A stretch of 48,295 nucleotides of DNA from NCBI GenBank assembly GCA_017395685.1, contig JAFQOD010000007.1, positions 1 to 48,295 on the forward strand, read 5' to 3'. Each line of letters opens with the position of its first letter. The stretch's first letter is position 1. The position numbers and the translations under genes are program-made. Source of the DNA: Clostridia bacterium. GTDB lineage: Bacteria > Bacillota > Clostridia > Christensenellales > Aristaeellaceae. Under the pieces are notes generated by a model, which did no database searches, was not told where the DNA came from, and saw only the letters and a list, made by a program, of their open reading frames with translations. This document shows, in pieces, positions 32,732 through 41,536 of the stretch.

Positions 32732-32760
32732 TTGACAGTGCCTTGGCGCCATGCTATAAT
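32732..32760 (+). promoter_or_regulatory. Promoter of the PHP gene
   Basis: Perfect TTGACA (32732-32737), 17-base spacer, perfect TATAAT (32755-32760), extended TGC. Among the strongest promoters in the window. Confidence 0.9.
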
Positions 32761-32808
32761 GACTACAATTGAACGGATATACAGATCTGATCATGAAGGA
32801 GAAGAAAA

Positions 32809-33840
32809 ATGAAAAAATATCTGCTCCGGGAAGATTTGCCCTATTTCAAAGGCAATCTTCATTGCCATTCCACCCTTTCCGACGGCCGCAGAACGCCGGA
32901 AGAACTGAAGGAAATTTATAAGGCGAAGGGCTATTCCATCCTGGCGTATACCGATCATGATATTTTTCTGCCCCATGAGGATCTGGCGGAGGAGAATTTT
33001 TTGCCCCTTCACGGCTTTGAAATGGAAATAACGGAGGAGGGCGAAAAAGCCTGGCATCGGAAGCAGACCTGTCACATCTGCCTGATTGCGCTGGAAAAAG
33101 ATATGCGGCTGCAGCCCATGTGGCACCGCAGTGAATATCTGTTTGGCAATGCGCCCCAATACCGGGATCAGGTGCAGTTTGATGAAAATCAGCCCGATTA
33201 CATCCGTCATTATGACGGAGAGCACATTTCCGAAATCATGCGGGAGGGGAGAGAAAAGGGCTTTTTCGTCACCTACAATCATCCCTCCTGGTCCAAGGAA
33301 TATTATCCCCAGTACAGCGGATATGAGGGCATGCATGCCTTTGAAATCATGAACGGCGCTTGCTGTCAGGAGGGCTATGATGATTATAACCCCCGGGTGT
33401 ATGATGATTTCCTGTATCAGGGAAAGCGCATTTACTGCATCGGGGCGGATGATAATCACAATTTCTTCCCTGTGGATCACTGCCGCAATGATTCCGGCCT
33501 GGCCTTTACCATGATCCAGGCGGAAAGGCTGGATTACCGCAGGGTCACCCGCGCCCTGGAGGAAGGGAATTTCTATGCCTCCCAGGGGCCGGAAATCCAT
33601 GCCCTGTGGCTGGAAGAGGGCAAGGTGCATATCCGCTGCTCCCAGGCGGAGCGGATCTATTATCATACGGCGGCCCGGAGAGGGGAAGTGGCCTATCCGG
33701 GGGAGGCAGGGGGCATACTGACGGCGGCCTCTTTCCCGGTGGAGATGGATCACGGCTGGTTTCGGCTGGAGGTGCGGGATGAAAAAGGGCTGCACGCCTG
33801 CACCAATGCATATTTTACCGATGAAGTGCTGAAAGATTGA
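32809..33840 (+). CDS. PHP-domain metal-dependent phosphoesterase
   Basis: 343 residues. KGNLHCHSTLSDGRRTPEEL (metal ligands H18, H20, D27) and LAYTDHDIF open the PHP fold; FVTYNHPSW gives another histidine, and CIGADDNHNF the C-terminal Asp/His ligands. No DNA polymerase domain, so this is a stand-alone hydrolase; its phosphorylated or other substrate is unknown. A C-terminal beta-sandwich (residues ~265-340) is present. AAGGAG precedes the ATG. Confidence 0.85.
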   Translation: MKKYLLREDLPYFKGNLHCHSTLSDGRRTPEELKEIYKAKGYSILAYTDHDIFLPHEDLAEENFLPLHGFEMEITEEGEKAWHRKQTCHICLIALEKDMRLQPMWHRSEYLFGNAPQYRDQVQFDENQPDYIRHYDGEHISEIMREGREKGFFVTYNHPSWSKEYYPQYSGYEGMHAFEIMNGACCQEGYDDYNPRVYDDFLYQGKRIYCIGADDNHNFFPVDHCRNDSGLAFTMIQAERLDYRRVTRALEEGNFYASQGPEIHALWLEEGKVHIRCSQAERIYYHTAARRGEVAYPGEAGGILTAASFPVEMDHGWFRLEVRDEKGLHACTNAYFTDEVLKD

Positions 33841-33854
33841 TTGAATCAGATCAG

Positions 33855-33876
33855 GCCGCCGCTCCGGCGGCTTTTT
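33855..33876 (+). terminator. Terminator of the PHP gene
   Basis: GCCGCC (33855-33860), loop GCTCC, GGCGGC (33866-33871), TTTTT. Confidence 0.8.
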
Positions 33877-33885
33877 GATTGCAAT

Positions 33886-33916
33886 GAAAAGGCCGCCCGA
33901 TGGATATCGGACGGCC
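33886..33916 (-). terminator. Terminator of the isomerase gene
   Basis: Minus-strand GGCCGTCCGAT and ATCGGGCGGCC pair with one mismatch (33891-33916), then TTTTC. Confidence 0.8.
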
Positions 33917-33934
33917 CAGGAATGATGAAATCGA

Positions 33935-35419
33935 TCAGGCGAAGGGATTTTCGGTGGGATAGGGCAGGGACTTGGGCTGGTTGTAAGCGATATCCTGCAC
34001 ACCCAGATACTTGAATACTTCGTACAGATGCTTTGCGCAATGGGCGAAAGCAACAGCGCCGTGATGGGGATAGCGCTTCTGCACCAACACGTGACGATAG
34101 AAGCGTTCCATTTCGGGAATGGCGAAGATGCCGATGCCGCCGAAGGAGCGGGTGGCCACGGGCAGCACTTCGCCCTGAGCGATGTAGGAGCGGAGCACGC
34201 CTTCGCTGTCGCACTGCAGGCGATAGAAGGTGATGGCGCCGGGGGCGATATCGCCTTCCAGGGTGCCGCGGGAGATATCGGGTTCGCTTCCTTCGGGCTC
34301 CAGCACACGATGCTGGATCAGCTGATATTTCACAGCGCGATCGGCGCACATCTTGCAGGAGGGGGTGTTGCCGCAATGGAAGCCCATGAAGGTTTCATTG
34401 ATGCAATATTCATGCTTGCCCTTGATATCTTCATCATAGATGTAGCCGGGCACGGTGTTGTTGATATCCAGCAGGGTGACGGCGTCGCCGGTGATGCAGG
34501 CGCCGATGTATTCGGACAGTGCGCCGTAGATATCCACTTCGCAGGCCACGGGAATGCCCCGGGCGGCCAGACGGCTGTTCACATAGCAGGGTTCAAAGCC
34601 GAACTGGGAGGGGAAGGCGGGCCAGCACTTATCGGCAAAGGCCACATACTTGCGGGCGCCCTTGTGTTCTTCCGCCCAATCCAGCAGGGTCAGTTCGAAC
34701 TGAGCCATGCGGGCATTGAGGTCTTTATAATATTTGCCTTCGCCCATTTCCTTGGCCATATCTTCACAGATGGCGGGGATGCGGGGATCGTTGGCATGGG
34801 CCTTGTAGGCAACCAGCAGATCCAGCTCGCTGTTTTCTTCAATTTCCACACCCAGCTCATACAGGCCCTTGATGGGGGCGTTGCAGGCGAAGAAATCCTG
34901 GGGACGGGGCCCGAAGGTGATGATCTTGAGGTTCTTCACGCCGATGATGGCACGGGCGATGGGAATGAAATCGGCGATCTTATCGGTGATTTCGTCGGCG
35001 GTGCCCACGGGATATTCGGGAATGTAGCCCTTCAGATGGCGCATGCCCAGATTATAGGAGCAGTTCAGCATGCCGCAATAGGCGTCGCCGCGGCCGTTGA
35101 TCATATCGCCGTCGCCTTCAGCGGCAGCCACGAACATGCAGGGGCCGTCAAAATACTTGGCGATCAGGGTTTCGGGGGTTTCGGGGCCGAAATTGCCCAG
35201 GAAAACCACGGCGGCATTGCACTCATTGGCCTTCAGTTCTTCCACGGCCTTGAGCATATCCAGTTCATTTTCCACGGTGGTTTTGATTTCTACAATTTCA
35301 AGCTGCTTCTGGCCGCACTTTTCGGCAATGGCCGCCCGGCGCTTTTCAGACAGGGTGATGGGGAAGCAGTCGCGGGATACGGCCACCAGGCCCAGCTTGA
35401 CAACAGGAATGTTGCTCAT
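33935..35419 (-). CDS. L-fucose/L-arabinose isomerase family protein
   Basis: 494 residues, cytoplasmic. The N-terminal and central Rossmann-like domains (KLGLVAVSRDCFPITLSEKRR; AAVVFLGNFGPETPE; ITFGPRPQDFFACN) and C-terminal metal-site domain follow the fucose/arabinose isomerase superfamily. The central region CWPAFPSQFGFEPCYVNSRLAARGIPVACEVD carries the conserved Glu (EVD), and LLDINNTVP follows. It should interconvert an aldose and ketose; which one is not clear. DUF4867 lies close by on the opposite strand, a common association. Confidence 0.85.
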   Translation of the reverse strand: MSNIPVVKLGLVAVSRDCFPITLSEKRRAAIAEKCGQKQLEIVEIKTTVENELDMLKAVEELKANECNAAVVFLGNFGPETPETLIAKYFDGPCMFVAAAEGDGDMINGRGDAYCGMLNCSYNLGMRHLKGYIPEYPVGTADEITDKIADFIPIARAIIGVKNLKIITFGPRPQDFFACNAPIKGLYELGVEIEENSELDLLVAYKAHANDPRIPAICEDMAKEMGEGKYYKDLNARMAQFELTLLDWAEEHKGARKYVAFADKCWPAFPSQFGFEPCYVNSRLAARGIPVACEVDIYGALSEYIGACITGDAVTLLDINNTVPGYIYDEDIKGKHEYCINETFMGFHCGNTPSCKMCADRAVKYQLIQHRVLEPEGSEPDISRGTLEGDIAPGAITFYRLQCDSEGVLRSYIAQGEVLPVATRSFGGIGIFAIPEMERFYRHVLVQKRYPHHGAVAFAHCAKHLYEVFKYLGVQDIAYNQPKSLPYPTENPFA

Positions 35420-35485
35420 GGGAAACGCCTCCTAAAGAAAATTATTGTGTACTGTGGTAAAACGTATGCATTCAGATACAATTTA

Positions 35486-35514
35486 ATCATAGATGATTCC
35501 ACAATATCTGTCAA
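35486..35514 (-). promoter_or_regulatory. Promoter of the isomerase gene
   Basis: Minus-strand TTGACA (35509-35514), 17-base spacer, TATGAT (35486-35491). Confidence 0.75.
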
Positions 35515-35592
35515 GTATTTTCTTCTCATATTCCACCCGGATTGTGCTATTGCCGGGGATTTCGGCAGGGGATAATTGTTACAATTCCCCCC

Positions 35593-35642
35593 TTGACAGG
35601 AAGTGGTAGACAAGTGTATCCTATTGGTAGACAATTGTCACC
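35593..35642 (+). promoter_or_regulatory. blaI-type promoter with two tandem operators
   Basis: TTGACA (35593-35598), 18 bases, TATCCT (35617-35622). GGTAGACAAGTGT (35605-35617) and GGTAGACAATTGT (35626-35638) repeat with a 21-base period, i.e. on the same helical face; the second contains the palindrome GACAATTGTC. One lies in the promoter spacer and one just after the -10, as expected for autorepression by a BlaI-family dimer. Confidence 0.75.
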
Positions 35643-35661
35643 TGAAAAGGAGGTTTTATTC

Positions 35662-36033
35662 ATGCCTGTTCAATGCACGGAGGCGGAATGGAAGATCATG
35701 GCGGTATTGTGGGAGGACGCTCCCCGGACCATGCCGGAGATTACCAGGGCCCTGGCCCCTTCCACCGGCTGGAGCCGCCACACCGTTATCACCCTGCTCA
35801 AGCGGATGCAGGATAAAGGGGCCGTATCGGTGGATGAAGGGGGCCCTGTGAAGCGCTATACCCCCCTGATCACCCGGGAGGAGGCATCCAGCCATGAAAC
35901 GAAAAAGCTGCTTTCCCAGGTATATGCGGGGAAGGCGTCGCTGCTGGTGCAGAATCTGGTGGACAGCGGGGAGCTGACCATCCGGGATGTGGAAGAATTA
36001 CTGGATTTGATCCGTAAGGAGGGAAAGGAATGA
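35662..36033 (+). CDS. BlaI/MecI/CopY family repressor
   Basis: 123 residues. A winged-helix domain (TEAEWKIMAVLWEDAPRTMPEI, SRHTVITLLKRMQDKGAVSV) is followed by the C-terminal dimerisation helices with LVDSGELTIRDVEELLDLIRKE, as in BlaI. AAGGAGG lies before the ATG. It binds operators at its own promoter and is inactivated in known systems after cleavage triggered by the M56 partner, which is the next gene, 32 bases downstream. Confidence 0.92.
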   Translation: MPVQCTEAEWKIMAVLWEDAPRTMPEITRALAPSTGWSRHTVITLLKRMQDKGAVSVDEGGPVKRYTPLITREEASSHETKKLLSQVYAGKASLLVQNLVDSGELTIRDVEELLDLIRKEGKE

Positions 36034-36065
36034 GCCTTTCTCCTCCTGCATAAGGAGGGAAATTG

Positions 36066-37658
36066 ATGCGAACGGCTGTTATCTATAATTTTCTGCTGGA
36101 GGCCAATATCATGGCCAGCCTGGCCATATTGCTGATGCTGGGGATTCGGCGATTTCTGCGCCGGCCCCTGGGAAACGGGCCCATCCGGTTTGGATGGCTG
36201 CTGGCCGCCATCCGGCTTTTATGCCCGCTGACCCTGCCCAATCCCTTCATCGGGCAGATTCGGGCGCAGCATGCCCATGATCTGGCCATCCGCCCCATTG
36301 CCACCCAGATTCAGCGCCGGGTGGAGGATGGGCTGGGGGATCTTTACTGGTTTACCCGCAGCACCCTGGGCATCCCGGAGGAAAATGGGGTGGCCCGGGG
36401 CGCTTATAAGCTCTACAGCGGCGCCTGGAACGGCAATCTGGCCCGGTGGCTGATGATCCTCTATTTTGCAGGCGCTGCGCTGGTGCTGGGCTGGTTTTTG
36501 TTTTCCAATGTACGGTTCCTGCTGCGGCTGAAGCGCAATCGGATTGAGGCCCTTTCCGGGGAAATGTATGATCGGTATCTTGCCCTGTGTGAAAGGCGGA
36601 AGGTAAAGCCTGTGCCGGTATATCTGACCGATCCTTTGCCCAGCGCTTGCCTGGCAGGGGTGTTGAGGCCCTATATCGCCCTGCCCATCACCGTATCCCA
36701 GCAGGATATGCTGCAGGTGCTGGATCACGAAATCTGCCATTATAAAGGAAAGGATCATATCTGGGCGCTGGTGCGGCTTGCCTGCTGCGTGATCCATTGG
36801 TTCAATCCTCTGGTGTGGATCGGGGCAAAATGCAGCTGCACCGATGGGGAACTGCATTGCGATGACCGGGTGACCCGGGGCATGACCGGGGAGGAAAGGC
36901 AGCGGTATGCCGGTATTCTGGTGCTGGCAGCGGCGAAAAAGACCGCCCCCGGGGTGCCGGTACTGGCCACCGGCATGACCATGACGGGGAAAAAGCTGAA
37001 AAGCCGGGTGCAGGGCATCCTGACGGGCAAAAAAGCGGTGCGATGGCTGTCGGTGGGCTTTATGGTGCTGGCCTCCATGCTGCTGGTGTGCGCCTTTGCC
37101 ACGGCGGAGTATTTTCATTCGGCCCCCATTCCCCGGATTGATCTGGCGGCCATTCCCCCTTCCCGGCCCCTGCCGGATGAGGAGGCAGCCCAGGCCTATG
37201 CCCGGGAAATCGCCGCCCTGCCCTTCCTGGGGGCGGATACCAAGGGGGCGGAGTGGACGGTATCTACGCTATCTTTGGAACCGGATATCTGGCAAGTGGA
37301 GGCCGTACAGGAAAAGGGGGAATACTTTGCCGTGGAGGCGACCAAAGACGGGCATGTACGTCAGATTGTCCAGGGCAGCCCGTTTTATTGGAATATGAGC
37401 AACGATGTATTTTATAACGGCACGGATCACCCCTGGGCGTCGGACCGACTCAAGGCTTTCTTTGCCGATATGATGGCCGCCTTCTATCCTGATGAAACGC
37501 CCGATTGGGAAAAATGGAAGATCAGCTACAGCAGGGATCAAAAAAATACGACCATTGCCATCATGGAAATGCCCCTGGATCAAGGGCGGCACATCCTGGT
37601 CACAGTGCAATTGAGCCCGGAATTCCGGCTGCTGGATTGCGGGGAGGGCCACGGATAA
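36066..37658 (+). CDS. M56-family (BlaR1/MecR1-like) membrane metallopeptidase
   Basis: 530 residues. Transmembrane helices at ~10-30, ~35-55 and ~120-145 surround a cytoplasmic zinc-peptidase domain with HEICH (H221-E222, H225) and IHWFNPLVW downstream; a further helix lies at ~325-345. The extracellular C-terminus (~190 residues) is not a penicillin-binding domain, so the signal sensed is not a beta-lactam by the usual mechanism. AGGAGG is seven bases before ATG 36066. Paired with the repressor gene above; no obvious regulated target gene follows in the operon. Confidence 0.88.
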   Translation: MRTAVIYNFLLEANIMASLAILLMLGIRRFLRRPLGNGPIRFGWLLAAIRLLCPLTLPNPFIGQIRAQHAHDLAIRPIATQIQRRVEDGLGDLYWFTRSTLGIPEENGVARGAYKLYSGAWNGNLARWLMILYFAGAALVLGWFLFSNVRFLLRLKRNRIEALSGEMYDRYLALCERRKVKPVPVYLTDPLPSACLAGVLRPYIALPITVSQQDMLQVLDHEICHYKGKDHIWALVRLACCVIHWFNPLVWIGAKCSCTDGELHCDDRVTRGMTGEERQRYAGILVLAAAKKTAPGVPVLATGMTMTGKKLKSRVQGILTGKKAVRWLSVGFMVLASMLLVCAFATAEYFHSAPIPRIDLAAIPPSRPLPDEEAAQAYAREIAALPFLGADTKGAEWTVSTLSLEPDIWQVEAVQEKGEYFAVEATKDGHVRQIVQGSPFYWNMSNDVFYNGTDHPWASDRLKAFFADMMAAFYPDETPDWEKWKISYSRDQKNTTIAIMEMPLDQGRHILVTVQLSPEFRLLDCGEGHG

Positions 37659-37675
37659 AAATTCATACAAAAACA

Positions 37676-37699
37676 GCGCATTGCATCTTCGCAATGCGC
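37676..37699. other. Intergenic hairpin after the M56 gene
   Basis: GCGCATTGC (37676-37684) pairs with GCAATGCGC (37691-37699) around ATCTTC; no T run follows. Confidence 0.5.
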
Positions 37700-37727
37700 C
37701 GTCAGATCGCTGACAACTCCCGCAAAC

Positions 37728-37763
37728 ACAAAAATGACCGTTGAATCCGGTCATTTTTGTTTT
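37728..37763. terminator. Terminator between the M56 and amidohydrolase genes
   Basis: ACAAAAATGACCG (37728-37740), loop TTGAATC, CGGTCATTTTTGT (37748-37760), then TTT. The A/T ends make it usable from both convergent genes. Confidence 0.85.
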
Positions 37764-37880
37764 CTGTGTCAGCATCGGCTGCAATATGCGGTCACTTACG
37801 TTTTTGCAAGCTCCCTTTTTTGCAGCCTCGCTGCCTTGATTTGCAGGGCTTGTCTCAGTCTGCCGTGATTTTTATTGGAA

Positions 37881-39020
37881 TCAATCCACCTTTTTGCCGT
37901 CGATGTATACGGCCACGATGCCGGCGTCGGTATCAAAGGGGGAATTTTTGCAGAGTACCAGGTCGGCATCCTTGCCCACTTCGATGGAGCCTACCCTTTC
38001 TTCAATGCCTGCATGCTTGGCGGGATTGATGGTGATGGCCTGCAGGGCGGCGAAGGGATCCATGCCGTGCTTGACGGCCAGGCCGGCGCACATGGGCAGA
38101 TATTCCTGGGGGATGACGGGGGCGTCGGTGATGATGGATACCTGCAGGCCTGCCTTGGCCAGCACGCCGGGGGTATCAAAGGTCTTGTTCCGCAGCTCGA
38201 ATTTGCTGGCATTGGTCAGGGAGGGGCCAACGGCCACCGGCACATTTTCAGCGGCCAGCTCTTCGGCGATCAGATGGCCTTCGGTCACATGCTCCAGGGT
38301 GATTTTTACCTTAAATTCCTTGGCGATGCGCAGGGCGGTGAAGATATCTTCGCAGGCATGGGCATGGGCCTTGAGGGGCATTTCGCCCTTCAGCACGGGG
38401 ATCAGGGCCTCCATCTTCATATCAAAGCCGGGGCGCTTGGCGGGATCATCCCCTGCGGCTTCCTTCTTCTGCAGATATTCCCTGGCCTTGAACAGCATTT
38501 CCCGGAGCTTGGCGGCGGTGGTCATGCGGCTGGAATCGCACTTATCCTTGTAGCAGCGCTTGGGATTTTCGCCGAAGGCGCACTTCATGGCGATGGCGTC
38601 CTTCACCAGCATATCATCCACCCGCTTGCCCACGGTCTTGACGGCGATAAAGGTGCCGCCCAGCACATTGGCGCTACCGGGGCCGGTGCATACGCAGGTA
38701 ACGCCGCCCTTGGCCGCATCCAGCATGGAGGGCTGCATGGGCTTGAAGCCATCCAGGCCCCTGAGATGGGGGGCCACGATGTCATTCATTTCATTATAGT
38801 CCCGGCCTTCGTAGCCTACGCCGTCAGCGTCCAGGCCCAGATGGCTGTGGGCATCAATGAAGCCGGGATAGATGTGCAGCCCGGCGGCATCGATCACTTC
38901 TTCACCGGCCTGGGGGATATCCTGGCCGATGGCGGCAATCTTTCCGTCCCGGATCATCAGATCGGCCTGGAAGGGCTGTTCACAGATGGCGTTGTGGATC
39001 ATACCGTTTTTGATAATCAT
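37881..39020 (-). CDS. Amidohydrolase (imidazolonepropionase-like subfamily)
   Basis: 379 residues with the amidohydrolase layout: N-terminal beta-sandwich (MIIKNGMIHN), metal-binding IDAHSHLGLD (H58, H60), LKAHAHACEDI and LEHVTEGH histidines, VSIITDAPVIP with the catalytic Asp, and closing EVGKDADLVLCKNSPFD. No signal peptide. Members hydrolyse cyclic amides, ureas or dipeptides; the substrate here is unknown. GGAGG precedes the ATG. It is distinct from hutI at 8.2 kb. Confidence 0.9.
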   Translation of the reverse strand: MIIKNGMIHNAICEQPFQADLMIRDGKIAAIGQDIPQAGEEVIDAAGLHIYPGFIDAHSHLGLDADGVGYEGRDYNEMNDIVAPHLRGLDGFKPMQPSMLDAAKGGVTCVCTGPGSANVLGGTFIAVKTVGKRVDDMLVKDAIAMKCAFGENPKRCYKDKCDSSRMTTAAKLREMLFKAREYLQKKEAAGDDPAKRPGFDMKMEALIPVLKGEMPLKAHAHACEDIFTALRIAKEFKVKITLEHVTEGHLIAEELAAENVPVAVGPSLTNASKFELRNKTFDTPGVLAKAGLQVSIITDAPVIPQEYLPMCAGLAVKHGMDPFAALQAITINPAKHAGIEERVGSIEVGKDADLVLCKNSPFDTDAGIVAVYIDGKKVD

Positions 39021-39085
39021 GGGGAGTACCTCCTAATGTTATTCAAATTTAGAATACAGAAAGATGATTTGTTTTTTGTGATTGT

Positions 39086-39114
39086 ATTGTATCATAGTTT
39101 GGCCGCAGTGTCAC
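39086..39114 (-). promoter_or_regulatory. Candidate promoter of the amidohydrolase gene
   Basis: Minus-strand GTGACA (39109-39114), 17-base spacer, TACAAT (39086-39091). Confidence 0.5.
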
Positions 39115-39173
39115 GGAAAAAATGGTTTCTCTGATTCACCGGGAAAGCGATTGGCAGGATAGCGATCAGAATA

Positions 39174-39240
39174 ATCCAGAATCTGTTTTCTTTGGGAGAG
39201 CGTGAGAGGGTGTCTCTTTTAAAGAAACACCCTCTCGCAT
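39174..39240 (+). repeat. Dispersed palindromic repeat, copy C
   Basis: Lead-in ATCCAGAATCTGTTTTCTTT, then GAGAGGGTGTCTCTTT pairing with AAAGAAACACCCTCTC (mismatch near the centre), ending CGCA. More diverged than copies A and B. It lies just after gdhA and may also serve as its terminator. Confidence 0.75.
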
Positions 39241-39258
39241 CAATCTCTTATTCTGCCC

Positions 39259-40623
<1,365 letters not shown>

Positions 40624-40636
40624 TCACACCTTTGCC

Positions 40637-40666
40637 ATTATACAATCTCCGGGCTTTTCCATGCAA
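40637..40666 (-). promoter_or_regulatory. Promoter of gdhA
   Basis: Minus-strand TTGCAT (40661-40666), 18-base spacer, TATAAT (40637-40642). Confidence 0.65.
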
Positions 40667-40794
40667 GATAAACCCTGTTCTTTTGTTGTTTTCTTCTTGA
40701 AGTGCATCTGGTCAGGCGGGAAGGGGGAGAAACGGATATGCTGTCAGGGCAGGAAAAGCGGAATGGAAAATTTCGTATAAGCAGGGAAAAAGAA

Positions 40795-40823
40795 TTGACT
40801 TTCCTTTTTCCCTCTGGTATAAT
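40795..40823 (+). promoter_or_regulatory. Promoter of the tRNA-Thr/tRNA-Pro operon
   Basis: TTGACT (40795-40800), 17-base spacer, TATAAT (40818-40823). Confidence 0.85.
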
Positions 40824-40849
40824 ATTCTGCGCTGGTGAAGCAATGGTAT

Positions 40850-40925
40850 GCCAATGTAGCTCAGTCGGTAGAGCAGCTGATTCGTAATCAGCAGGTCAGG
40901 GGTCCGAGTCCCCTCATTGGCTCCA
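40850..40925 (+). tRNA. tRNA-Thr (CGT)
   Basis: Acceptor GCCAATG/CATTGGC, anticodon stem CTGAT/ATCAG around TCGTA (CGT), GGTCCGAGTCC T-arm, encoded CCA. Confidence 0.95.
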
Positions 40926-40933
40926 TTTTTTTT

Positions 40934-41010
40934 CGAGGTGTAGCGCAGTTTGGTAGCGCGTTTGGTTCGGGACCAAAAGGCCGCGGGTTCGAATCCCGCC
41001 ACTTCGACCA
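40934..41010 (+). tRNA. tRNA-Pro (CGG)
   Basis: Acceptor CGAGGTG/CACTTCG, anticodon loop TTCGGGA (CGG), T-arm GGGTTCGAATCCC, encoded CCA. Its 3' half (GAATCCCGCCACTTCGACCA) recurs at 41161-41180. Confidence 0.95.
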
Positions 41011-41014
41011 TAAG

Positions 41015-41046
41015 AAAAGGATACCCCTTGGGGTGTCCTTTTTCTT
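41015..41046 (+). terminator. Terminator after tRNA-Pro
   Basis: AAAAGGATACCC pairs with GGGTGTCCTTTT around CTTG, then TCTT. Stem 41015-41042. Confidence 0.8.
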
Positions 41047-41056
41047 ATCTTTGATA

Positions 41057-41180
41057 GCGGGATTCGAAGGGTGCGTCCCTGCCTGCAGGGGAAAAACAGT
41101 CCGGTGGACTGTTTTTAGCACCCCGGGCTGGCGGCAGGGACGGCCTCGGCCCTGCCGGGCGAATCCCGCCACTTCGACCA
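41057..41180 (+). repeat. Structured element with tRNA-Pro-derived ends
   Basis: GCGGGATTCG (41057-41066) and CGAATCCCGC (41160-41169) are perfect inverted ends identical to the T-arm of tRNA-Pro, and the right end continues as an exact copy of the tRNA 3' tail (41161-41180). Inside, AAAAACAGTCC/GGACTGTTTTT is a perfect hairpin, GGGTGC (41069-41074) can pair with GCACCC (41118-41123), and CGTCCCTGCC (41074-41083) with GGCAGGGACG (41133-41142). It has no ORF. Confidence 0.65.
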
Positions 41181-41184
41181 TGGG

Positions 41185-41325
41185 AAAACCCTTGAGAAAT
41201 CAAGGGTTTTTTCATTTTGGTTTTCGACTATCCTTGTAAAGGAAGGCAGTTTTTTGTTTGAAACAGGGCGTTTGGCACAAAAAGCCTTTTTCAAAAGCCT
41301 GCAAACCCTTGATTTACAAGGATTT
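41185..41325. repeat. Nested inverted repeats downstream of the tRNA element
   Basis: AAACCCTTGA/TCAAGGGTTT with a T run (41186-41212) is a terminator-like hairpin. AAATCAAGGGTTT (41197-41209) recurs inverted at 41303-41315, and ATCCTTGTAAA (41230-41240) inverted at 41313-41323, so the 21-base right arm is matched by two separate left pieces. No ORF with a ribosome-binding site in 41186-41378. Confidence 0.6.
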
Positions 41326-41378
41326 CGGGGCTTTTTCATGTCTTTTTGGCGTGCTGAATCAATGTAAATGGAAATGAT

Positions 41379-41402
41379 TAAAAGGCCCCCGAAGGGGCCT
41401 CC
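41379..41402 (-). terminator. Terminator of the TIR/RyR operon
   Basis: Minus-strand AGGCCCC, loop, GGGGCCT (41383-41400) followed by TTTTAAT. 41403-41536 holds nothing recognisable. Confidence 0.75.
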
Positions 41403-41536
41403 TATCTGGTCAGAGATGTTGATTGACGGCTTGGGTGTTTAGCACTGGCGTTTCCTGCATTCCAATGAAAACAGTGGCGATGGCAAGGAACAGGTTTGAG
41501 ATGCATGGAACATTTATGCCCGTTTCAAGCCCCCTG

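Noticed and set aside
34028-35575. 515-codon open frame on the plus strand
   Set aside because: Antisense shadow of the isomerase gene; no recognisable motif.
37875-39134. 419-codon open frame on the plus strand
   Set aside because: Antisense to the amidohydrolase, which has clear metal-binding motifs and a ribosome-binding site.
41057-41180. Second tRNA-Pro gene or tRNA pseudogene
   Set aside because: Only the T-arm and acceptor 3' strand are present; no D-arm or anticodon arm. Treated as a repeat/mobile element.
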